DNA of 23,202 bases, taken from contig QAXH01000446.1 in NCBI GenBank assembly GCA_004335635.1, positions 1 through 23,202 on the forward strand. The letters run 5' to 3'. The DNA is from Chloromonas sp. AAM2 (Eukaryota; Chlorophyta; Chlorophyceae; Chlamydomonadales; Chlamydomonadaceae). A model generated the notes under the pieces. That model saw only the letters and a program-made list of their open reading frames with translations. It did no database searches and had not been told where the DNA came from. The translations under genes were made by a program, and so were the position numbers. The stretch's first letter is position 1; each line of letters starts with the position of its first letter. Below, in pieces: positions 11,501 through 19,600 of the stretch.

Positions 11501-12960
11501 CTGCATACTTGTCCGATACATGTTGACCGGGCAGCTTTCTCTGGACTTTTTAGCCAACCCTGAGCAGACAATGAGACCAATGTGCGGCCCGTTACACCGC
11601 CTACCGGGTGACCAGGCAGGAGGCCACACCCATGCCCGTGGTCTTGCCAGGAGGAAGCTCCAACCTGGATCACATGGGTTGAATCACATGGGTTGAAACA
11701 CATAAGCAGGACTGTCGAATTGCATCGGCAGCCCAACACATTAACGTTTTTGTTCGTCAACAGAGTAACCAAGCCTGAGCAAGCATCAGGTGGATTTGGC
11801 AGCCACCACATGTACATTGCACCCCATTGGGTCTGTAACTGAACCAGCTGCGGAACTTGAACTGGACTTGTGTGTTCATTGGACAGCCGGTTGATGTTGT
11901 ATCTTGCACCCTATTTAGAATGCTGTACTGCTCAAGTTTGAGCCACTACACCTGGATTCATACCTGTCCACTACAGCAAGCTAAGCTGGGCTCAAGTCAG
12001 GTTGACACCAGCTTGGCCCAGCCACAATCATGGTAGTTAAAACAGCATCAGGGCAGCCAGACCGCCATAGATGGGCGTTGCAATCATTTGATGTACAGTC
12101 GATTGTGTATGTATAAGCCACTGCAACATCTGGTTTCGCACCTGTATTGATAAGTGTTGGGAGTGACAGGCGTGATGTCGATAACCTTGAACGGCTTGAA
12201 CTCCTGTGCAATGCGGATTGGAGCAAACCATGATTAACACATGTAAGGTCCCTGCTGGATGTAGTGGACAAAGCCCGTAATTTCAGTGCTTTTGCATGAT
12301 ACAAATGCAAATGGAGCATCAATCCTGACAATTCGCTGAGATCAGGTCAACGCTGCAAGGCAATGCCCATTGCCACATTGGGTATCCCATTTCTATCGCT
12401 GTCGGTGCATGTGGGCCCCCCTGATGTAATCAATATATGTACTGGCACACGGCGACTGTGCCTGTGATGTTGGAAGGGCTGCAAATGGAGCAGTATATCA
12501 CAACGATGCAGTGAAAAAAAGTTCAGGTACCGAGGGCTGACGGGGGGGGAACCACACTCCATGATGCCAAGGCAATGTAGGCTGTGCAGCCCGCGTTTGC
12601 CTTGCACTCCTTCTCAGTTACGCGTCAATCTGGCCAATGCAACTAGAAGTCACCTGCTCAGCAAGCCAACCCTTACCCTGCATCTAACCCTTATCCCAGC
12701 CCCTGCCACTCGCATGGCTCAGATTGCTTCCTACCTTGGGGTTCAAGGCGCCCTTGGATTCGGCCTCTGCTGCAGCTGGCTGCGCCAAGGTCTGTAGCTA
12801 CAATGGCATCACGTAAGTTTGCATGATGCCACGTTGCTTCATCGGATGTTCAGCGATCGTCGCACCCGAGCCACGCTCTTACTTGAGTGTATCCGAGTGC
12901 AGAGAGTGCAGCCATGCCTGGCCAGAAGCGGCTCTTGATGGCGGAAAAAGCGGTCGCCAT
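5479..12960 (-). CDS. CBR: NADH-cytochrome b5 reductase, mitochondrial type
   Basis: Fourteen exons: 12960-12883, 12791-12735, 12203-12142, 11664-11605, 10805-10787 (tentative), 10626-10570, 10140-10072, 9834-9745, 9178-9125, 8230-8150, 7385-7305, 6898-6832, 5909-5863, 5541-5479. They total 885 nt (294 residues) and every phase matches. The enzyme passes electrons from NADH through FAD to cytochrome b5. Visible motifs are RPYTP (R92-T95, FAD binding), VYPNGLMSKHFGSLKVGD (112-129), GGSGITPM (155-162, NADH binding), FANNTEQDIIMKDRLD (183-198) and CGPPPMM (255-261). The C-terminus GEVSGALKDLGYTKEQVFKF closely resembles the plant mitochondrial enzyme. The N-terminus has basic residues and then a hydrophobic stretch, fitting a mitochondrial presequence or outer-membrane anchor. 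One intron is GC-AG (donor at 10569). The micro-exon is the weak point: the usual APLG-type segment before RPYTP is missing, so an undetected exon between 10806 and 11604 is possible. Confidence 0.9.
5763..5809. repeat. Two direct copies of a G-tract/C-tract hairpin unit
   Basis: GGGGACCCCCATCTTG at 5763 recurs as GGGGAACCCCCATCTTG at 5793, about 30 bp apart. The first is followed directly by GGGGG, so CCCCCATCTTGGGGG can fold. The repeat lies in the last intron of the reductase gene. Confidence 0.7.
6145..6205 (+). repeat. Dispersed retroposon-like repeat, copy 1
   Basis: TATTGTGTCTAGCTGCAGTA begins a roughly 60-bp block that recurs at 8431 with about five differences in the shared part, including GGGTTGAACCATGA. 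It ends in a short GATGATGATG tract. Located in a reductase intron. Confidence 0.75.
6723..6804 (+). repeat. 11-bp minisatellite, unit CCTGCCCTAGT
   Basis: About seven tandem 11-bp units; the central five are essentially identical, with degenerate CCTACCCTAGT-like units upstream from about 6660. The array sits in the reductase intron, ending about 27 bp from the splice donor at 6831. Confidence 0.85.
7391..7540 (+). repeat. 10-bp satellite array, unit ATTGTGTGAC
   Basis: Fifteen exactly 10-bp units run without phase shift, varying mainly at positions 2, 3 and 5 (ATTGCGTGAC, AATGTGTGAC). Decayed copies continue to about 7590. On the minus (transcribed) strand the array ends five bases before the intron acceptor at 7386, so it occupies the branch-point and polypyrimidine region of this reductase intron. 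Confidence 0.93.
7730..7775. repeat. TG/TA dinucleotide tract
   Basis: Mixed (TG)n and (TA)n sequence with ATATATACAT repeated, in a reductase intron. It directly precedes the dispersed repeat at 7766. Confidence 0.75.
7766..7810 (+). repeat. Dispersed repeat with GGGGGGCCCACATGCACCG core, copy 1
   Basis: TATTGATTACAGCAGA followed by GGGGGGCCCACATGCACCG is found again in inverted orientation at 12403-12441, with one substitution and a 2-bp gap through the core. Both copies follow a TA-rich stretch. Confidence 0.7.
8431..8516 (+). repeat. Dispersed retroposon-like repeat, copy 2, with (GAT)n tail
   Basis: This copy matches the 6145 block over about 60 bp in the same orientation, then runs into some twelve GAT triplets and ends GATGTGCA. 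The triplet tail creates artificial poly-His and poly-Ser ORFs on the opposite strand. Located in the reductase intron between exons 8230-8150 and 9178-9125. Confidence 0.78.
8560..8690. repeat. CATGCACA-rich degenerate repeat
   Basis: Imperfect alternation of CATGCACACATG and CATGCATG units, partly palindromic, in a reductase intron. Similar sequence occurs at 1880-2010 in the eIF4B-like gene. Confidence 0.65.
8912..8955 (+). repeat. Dispersed hairpin element, copy 1 (with internal duplication)
   Basis: ACATGGCCTTCAATCGGGGA, then a second TTCAATCGGGGA, then AGGACTGCTCA. It shares its ends with the copies at 15844 and 20796. The 13-bp internal duplication is private to this copy. Confidence 0.7.
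9515..9590 (+). repeat. (CAGCCT)n followed by telomere-like CCCTAAC tract
   Basis: Four CAGCCT units lead into CCTACCCTAACACTAACCCT and further ACCCTAACCC-type repeats. On the minus strand this reads as degenerate TTAGGG. Located inside a reductase intron, so it is interstitial. Related decayed CCCTA tracts occur at 6440-6480, 7861-7985 and 12660-12700. Confidence 0.65.
9625..9705. other. AT-rich island in a reductase intron
   Basis: About 80 bp with very few G or C bases, in a region otherwise near 50% GC. It contains an inverted repeat (ATTGATA ... TATCAAT, 10-nt loop) and further AATTATAG/CTATAAT pairing. It could be an organelle DNA insertion or simple low-complexity sequence; I cannot match it to any gene. 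Confidence 0.45.
10568..10569 (-). other. Non-canonical GC splice donor
   Basis: On the minus strand, exon 10626-10570 ends ...GTCAAG and continues GCAAGTGG. The next exon begins at 10140 after GTGCAG. Protein continuity (LVVK then VYPNG) fixes this boundary, so this is a GC-AG intron, a known minor class that normally has a strong AAG/GCAAGT consensus as here. Confidence 0.85.
10787..10805 (-). CDS. CBR: Tentative 19-nt micro-exon of the cytochrome b5 reductase gene
   Basis: Between TTTTGCAAG and GTTATC lies a 19-nt segment. It joins phase 2 of the preceding exon to phase 0 of the next and supplies RKKIKR, including the conserved arginine before PYTP. The acceptor is AAG and the donor is weak. 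It is the only segment in the 940-bp gap that I found to satisfy both phases and the RPYTP motif. Confidence 0.5.
11080..11255 (+). repeat. Degenerate GTTGCATGGTGCA repeat
   Basis: Imperfect 10-14 bp units around GTTGCATGG recur a dozen or so times. Located in the reductase intron that lies upstream of the micro-exon in the transcript. Confidence 0.75.
11668..11697 (+). repeat. 14-bp tandem duplication next to a splice acceptor
   Basis: ATCACATGGGTTGA occurs twice in direct succession a few bases outside the acceptor of reductase exon 11664-11605. It shares GGGTTGAA with the dispersed repeat at 6145 and 8431. Confidence 0.7.
12403..12441 (-). repeat. Dispersed repeat with GGGGGGCCCACATGCACCG core, copy 2
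   Basis: Inverted relative to the copy at 7766-7810. Located in the reductase intron between exons 12791-12735 and 12203-12142. Confidence 0.7.
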
Positions 12961-15759
12961 TTGATCACCAACCCTTGACGTTGGAGGGAATTGATTTTGT
13001 TTTGGGATGTGATGGGCTGGCTACTTCACACAGACAGACAACAAGTCTGTCAGAGCAGCCAAGCGTTCACAAAGCGCACGTGCTGCCGTTCAAACCTCGA
13101 TCAATAGCAGCTCCAGTCAGATGCACCGAACAACTGCCCACCCACTGGGTCTCAAATTTCAGGATCTTTTCACACCCATCCGGACCACCGAATACTTTGT
13201 CGAAGGATGTGAGCCAAACCTGCAGCCCAAGCAACCGTACGGCCGTGCGTACCGCGCTGGGCGACCCAGAAATCCGAGTCCATGTGCTCCAGCTGAACGG
13301 CTGGTGGTGGCGGTGGTGGTTGGGTTTCAGCCTGCATGCCAAGCACAAGCGCAGGTACTGAAGCACAAGGAGACAGGGGTGCAGTCGTGCAATTCACTGC
13401 TGGCGTCAGGTGTGCGCGGAAAATCACTTAGCATACAAAGGCACATCGGCACAACGGCACATGAGTGGTCCAATGTATGCTCCGCCGTGATCCAAACGTC
13501 ATCCAACTGGCAACCCCCGGCTTCAAATTGACCAAAAGAAAGATGGTACAATTGCCATGCTGGTTCATTGAATGCTGAACAGAACATGACAGCTGGCCTG
13601 AGCACCTACAATAGCCGACATCAACGTCCCATCCACTGGGGCTTTTACACACCAGAGTGCTCTACAGCGCTCTCTATACAGAGGGACAGCAGTTGGTACA
13701 CAGTCTGTTCACAGGAAGGGATGGTATCCAATTTGTCCAACAAACTCGCATGAGGGGAGGGACTCCAACCCGTCCAACCTTGAAGTGAAGGGGATAGTAA
13801 TGGTGTCGGTCACCCCTCGAGGTACTACCCTGTATTCTCACACTGACGTCAAAGATAGCATACTGCGTCCTGCTTGTTCCATACATGGCTCCACGCAGAT
13901 GTCGTATATTCACATCACATGGACACTGCTGTTGAGGCGTATGCGGTGAGTCATCAAATGCAAAGAAGCAGACCTTGCTGTTTTGATCATGCCAGTGTGC
14001 CATCCTGGTGAGTTGAGTAACAGGGGCAGTCAAACTCATCGCTAACTCACAGCTGTGGAACTTTTGAGCCTGGTCTCCTGTGTGTTGACCCATCTGTCTT
14101 CCATGCTGTCTGCCTTGCCTTCATCCTCTTGAATCACTCAGCTCATGGCAAGCCATGCAGGAAGGCATCCCGTGGGGTGACCGGCACAAGGGTCTTGCCA
14201 GCGCTTGCTCTTAAAAAAAAAAGAATCGGTGGGATTCCCCTTTACATGCGTGTAGCAAAGAGTTGGGTCCATTGCGTAAACGTGCTAATGGCGTGCACTC
14301 CCACCTTGTAGTATTCGTCACTCCGTATTACAGTTCCTTACAGCTTCCCAAACAGCTTCCTTCAACGTCAACCTGAACTATCAATTCGCCTGCCACTACA
14401 TTCAATTGTATGAAGCATCAAATCCAAACTCCACGTTGTGTCGAGTAAACATTCCAGGCAAGAAATGGTACTGGGTTGTGCATAGCCGCCCGCGCGAATA
14501 AGGCATAAACGCCTTGCAATCACCCTTGCCTCATACATAATCAATGGTTGTTGTTGCGGTATGGTATATTCACTTGCTGCACAGTACAGACAACGTGCTT
14601 GTGCTTGCAGCAAGAACGTTGAGGCGTCCGACAATACATCATCAAACTGAGTCAAGAGGAACTGGCATGTCCTTTTCCAACGCTTCTGCCAGCTCCAAAG
14701 TCAATGACATGTAAAAGCACAGCCATGTCAAGCGCATGCAGCATGTTGACATTGTGTTGTGCATGTCTGCATTGGAGGGAGCAGCCTTTTCAGCACCTCC
14801 CAAGCTCATCGGTTGGGCAAGCCTAGCAGGCGGTACCGCACAAGGTCAGGAGCATGCAGCCTTGGCTAACGCCTCCTCCTGTACTGCAACACCTGCCAGC
14901 TGCAGGCTCGAATTGTACAGTCTGCCGATGAACAGCCAGTTGAGCTGACTTAGGCCAGCCAATGAATGGTACGTGATCAAGGCATCCCTGGTATACTCTG
15001 GCGCACGCAGGGGAGTTTAGCATACACCGTCTACCTTCACTGACAGCACCAACACAACCAACACGTGGCTTCTCTAGTGTCCCTTGCCTTGATCAGCCAC
15101 ACAGATACCATCGAAATCAACGCCATATGGCGCATACAACACCAGAAGGTAAGGAAAACGGTCAAGACAACGTGCAGAATCCTGCAGCACGTGTATTCCT
15201 GATAAAGTGCAGCAGCTGAAGAACCGCTCACTTGGCCCTCTGCTCACTTTCCTCACTCACGCTACTCAGGTCATGTGTGAACGTGCTTCTTCTCACACAC
15301 AGGGCACAGCCGCCATAGCAAACGACAACAGGAATACAGAAAGATCAAATCCTGTGCACGCCGTTTGCTTACGTGGTGCCGACAAAACCACGCTTCACAA
15401 TCATTGTAACTGATGGTACAATCCTGAAGAATACTGGGTTCGGAGGCCAAGAGTGCAGACCTTCTCTCGGCGGCTGCAATTGAAATTGTGAAATGTGATT
15501 CCCATTCGACCGTCAATAAAAAAGTAAAGTATCTTCGGACTGCCACATACAATGCCATTCACATGTCAATGGACACATGGCCATAGTCTGCCAACAGAAA
15601 TAACCACCAACTGCAAGCAAACCGTCAAGTACCAAGCACGTGATGATGTTACACCCATCAAACAGCAGACTGCCATGTGCATAGAAAACAGCCTCTGGAG
15701 AGAACAGAAGAGAAAACACAGCACTAATGCACGTGTGGGTGCAATGTGTTACTCGTCGC

Positions 15760-15809
15760 AACTCTGGGTCCACCAAGCTCTCCCCAACAATGGTCCATGC
15801 CTCTACCAT
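15760..15809 (-). pseudogene. Duplicated fragment of protease exon 3
   Basis: These 50 bp match 21399-21448 at 47 positions in the same orientation, and still read MVEAWTIVGESLVDPEL on the minus strand. The similarity lies wholly inside exon 3 of the peptidase gene and does not extend across its splice sites. No other peptidase exon was found nearby, so this is a broken fragment and not a second gene. Confidence 0.8.
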
Positions 15810-15843
15810 GCAACATGCAGTGATGTGTGTGTGTGTGTGTGTG

Positions 15844-15872
15844 ACATGGCCTTCAGTCCCGGGAGGACTGCT
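15844..15872 (+). repeat. Dispersed hairpin element, copy 2
   Basis: ACATGGCCTTCAGTCCCGGG followed by AGGACTGCT. CAGTCC and GGACTG form a perfect 6-bp stem with a 5-nt loop. Directly preceded by a (TG)n tract and 35 bp from the duplicated exon fragment. Confidence 0.75.
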
Positions 15873-16613
15873 GTGTGTGTAGTACATCGCATTCATCCCT
15901 GAGTATCAATATCCAAGGTGTCCTATGGTACATGGACAGCAGGTCAAGGGAAATGTGTACCGAACCAGCCATATACAAACAACCCTTGGGCCCATCAAGG
16001 GGCCCAATAGAGATGAGTGCTGGGAAACAGGATGGGCTCCACACCACGGGGTGTGCGGCCACACATGCCACAGACATGGATGGCGTCAACCTGGCAGTGC
16101 ATTCCGGGCAGAAATCCTTGACGGCCATTCCTTCGTGGGTCATGAGGGACATGGTGGGACTGTCACCTCCCTTGACCTGGTTGATGTTGGCTGTTGATTA
16201 CTGTTGATGCGAGTGTTCATCCATATCAAAGCAAGGCGGCGTTGCGCTGTCGCCGCATGGCATGACAAACAACACCAACAGCGACACCGCCCTGCGCCAA
16301 GCCCATGTGGAGCCATGCATCATGTGCACATGTGTCATGCGTCATGGTCACATGCAGCACGGGCGGCCGCGCCATCGTCTCAAACTTCACCACAATAATA
16401 TTCACTGTGCTGCGGCCGCTAGTCGGATACAATTTGAAATATACAACCAGCCAGATTCACTCATCTCACCACAACACCATTACCTGTCCACCAACATTAC
16501 CAGCATGGACATTGTGCTGTGAGGCCATACATGCCCATGCACAGCCATGCCACCTGTAAGCCAGGGCCCGGAGGCTGCACCCGTTTCTCCACATAGGGTG
16601 GCCACGTGGCTTC

Positions 16614-19600
16614 TCACAGTGAGCCACGTGTCTGGATGAGCGCCAAATACAGGTCCTGTGCAGGCGTCAGTTTCTGCTGCAGGGTTCGAGGTCCCTCGGG
16701 GGTGGTAGGGGTGAGGGTGTCCAGGTACTTCTCAGCAGCAAGCACACACCTGCACGTGCACAGGATTCACTCATACAATTGTGTGTATACAGGTATGCAA
16801 TCCAGTTCCAGACTGGTTTGGGTGAGCTCAGCAGGTCCACATGACGTCAGTCCATCTGATGGCTGCAAAGCCCGCCCTGAGGCCTGTTTACCCTGACACG
16901 AGACATGTTTCTTCTCAGGGTAGGCGGAATAGCCCGCAGAAAACAATGCGCTGTGGTGGGAAAGACGATAGCCCATGCTCGAGTGGCAGCATCAACATCA
17001 ACAGCACTAATGCACGCACCTGTCGCGTCCCAGTGCGTCCAGCAGCAGAGTTTCAGTGGTGGAGTCAAGCGGGATGCCCGGCATGAAGCTCGACGGCTGC
17101 CCGGCCGCATCGAGCAGCGGAGGGGCCCGTTTGGGCGCGGGTGCGGACATCCTGCGAGCAAGAGACCGGATTATTCTTCTCATAGCATCGTTCAGCGTTT
17201 CCATTGTACCAACCTGCACAAGAACTGCGGGAAGCCGACGAAAACCAGCAACTGCAAAGAAACCATGCGAGTGCCTCTTTACATCTGCCCATCTGTTTAC
17301 ATCGGACATCGTCCAGCAAGTGGAGCAGAGGATGGCTCAGGCATCGCATACCTGTGTGTGATGGGTGCGCCTAGGGCGTTGCGTGCCGGAGGAAGAGTAG
17401 CGGATTGGGCCGAGGCGGGCGGCAGGCGTCGGCCGGGCAGGCATGTCTGGTCGGGGCGGAGACCGAGCATGTCAATGTCGGTGCCGTCAGGGGTTTGGTA
17501 GCGGGCCACGGTCACGAAGAGGGCGGAGCCGTCCTGCAACAGTAAGTACAGCACTTGCCATGTGTCACCATGTGTGCGGAAGGGAAGCAGGCAAAGGGCC
17601 GGAACCACATCTGGTCGAGTCAATTGAAGGCCAGTCCGTCCTGCAAATCTGGGTAGAGCAAGTGCCATGTGTCCAGGATGGTTGGTATAGCGAGAGAAAG
17701 AAAGCGAGAAATGACACGCCAGACAGGTTGCTTGTCTGCAGTTACTGCACACCTTGCCGCGCACGGTCGCTCGTGAGCTGTGAACACAACCCAAACCACA
17801 CACATCCTACATTTGAACAGCTTACCTGCAGCTCGAAGACTGACTGGATGCGCCCCTTGCCGTACGTAGCGCTGTCGCCCATGACCAGGGCCCTGTGGTT
17901 GTCATGCAGGGCCCCTGACACGATCTCAGACGCGCTCGCGCTCATGTTGTCCACCAACACCACTAAGGGGTCGTGGGTGACGGCGGGCATCTTGGTCTCC
18001 GTGGTCTGGATCTGAACGCCCGCCTCACGCGAGGCGACCTGTGCACGGGATCGTCGTCACTCTCAGCAGCAGCGTTTGCACACTGGTCAAAACGATAGCA
18101 GATGGGCAAAACACCTTGGAAGGGGAGAGGGAGGAAAGGCACATGTGCTGACACTTCTCTTCAAGACGCAATCGTCAACAACAACAGCACAAGGAAGGTA
18201 ACTGAGGGAAATGGCAGTGATCATGGTCTGGTACCTGGCAGGGAGACGCTTCAACAGATGCGGTAAAAGCTGTCTAGCGCGCACAACCGCATTCCCTGAT
18301 GCCTCATGCGCAGCAGCCTGTTGAGGAGCATGTGCAAAGCCATGTGACACTGAAGATGGAAAACAATCAGATCTGAACAGCACAAAGCCATCGCCATGCC
18401 AAGCAAGCGTGTGCCATTACCGTGAACACTGTCTTCTCCCCGTCCAACCACATGGCTGCCACGTCCACTCCCGCCTTGACCAGACCTCCAGGGTTAGACC
18501 TCAGGTCGAGGATGAACCGACCAGCACCTTGATCCTGTCAGACACAGCAGTTGACAGATCTGGTGATGCCAAGTTGCGAAATCAACTTCTGCCTTGTTCC
18601 CAAGACGCTAGACAAACACAGCAATGTTTTGACCATGCCATAGAACAGATTTTGAAATACACGCCATGTTGATGCCACTTTGCACTGCTCCCCAAGACAG
18701 CCACAACGATAACCAGATGCCAGATATCAGATGCCACCAAAGCTCAGTTCACAACCTGGCGAACTGACGACTGGCACAACCTTGTGGCAAGGAGCTTCAA
18801 AATGACTTTTTTTTGAAAGGAATTGCTTCAGCGCCTTCTATCGGTTTGGTGGGATCTTGATGTACATGACTGACCCAGACTGGTGTTTTTGGGTGGTCAA
18901 GAAGATGACCTGGGAACACACCCTCAAACGCTGGTCTCCGCCATGTGCTTCCCACCGACCTTGAGCGTGGCCACTGCCCTGCGCATTTCATCCGCTGCAT
19001 TGCCGCTGAACTGCGCCAGGCGCACGTAGCCCACAGGGGGGGTGCCTGTGGGGCTGGCCAGCAGGGTCCCATACACGGGGCTGATGGCCACAGCCTCGCG
19101 ACGCAAGTCAACCTCTACCTCCTGACAGGCCACAACAAAGCAAGCCAACCCACGCGTCAGTACAATGGCCTGAACACATTTGGCTGGGTGGCTTGGGTGT
19201 GGAAATATGTAGGCAGGGTTGCTGGCTGGCAACAATAGATCTTGGCATCCCAGGAGCGCAATGGCCTGTGTGCCACTTCACAAGGAGCAGATGATGTGTG
19301 CACAGGCAGGTTTGAATAGGCAAGGTGTCCCCTCTAGCAATCGTCCACTCACGCATGTGAAACCGTGCATGTCAGCATAACACTCTGTATCGTCGCATTG
19401 GCCAGCATTGGCCACCTTCTTCTATCCTTTCTATCCTGAATCGCCGGGCTACTCCACTAATACTACGACAGCCTACCACTGCTTTGTTTGTTGAGCCTAC
19501 CTTGAATGTCTCCTCCAGTGGCTCTGGGCGGCTGGGCACGCCTGGGATACCGTCTGTACGCCGCGACAGCTTCACATGCACCTGCACAGGACAAGTGAAT

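Larger units (their letters stand above)
12961..16613. other. 3.65-kb region without a supported gene
   Basis: This lies between the reductase start (12960) and the protease stop (16614), both minus strand, so it must hold the reductase promoter and the protease 3' UTR. Several short open frames look faintly coding, but none could be tied to a family: minus 13170-13427 (a Pro-rich stretch, then DSDFWVAQRGTHGRTVAWAA), plus 12975-13361 through the same DNA, and minus 14368-14655 (95 residues, open and AT-richer). A 10-A run lies at 14214 and a (TG)n tract at about 15822-15843. A copied exon fragment and a hairpin element are listed separately. A degenerate transposon or a fast-evolving gene cannot be excluded. 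Confidence 0.5.

Noticed and set aside
14368..14655. 95-codon minus-strand ORF
   Set aside because: No motif, no usable partner exons and no signal for a start; noted only as an open frame in the gap.
15513..16207. Overlapping ORFs on both strands near the exon fragment, including a CPEC-type motif
   Set aside because: I could not tie them to a transposon or zinc-finger family, and they overlap (TG)n and duplicated sequence. A degenerate element remains possible.
16905..17501. 198-codon plus-strand ORF
   Set aside because: Antisense to two high-GC exons of the peptidase gene, where stop codons are rare on both strands.
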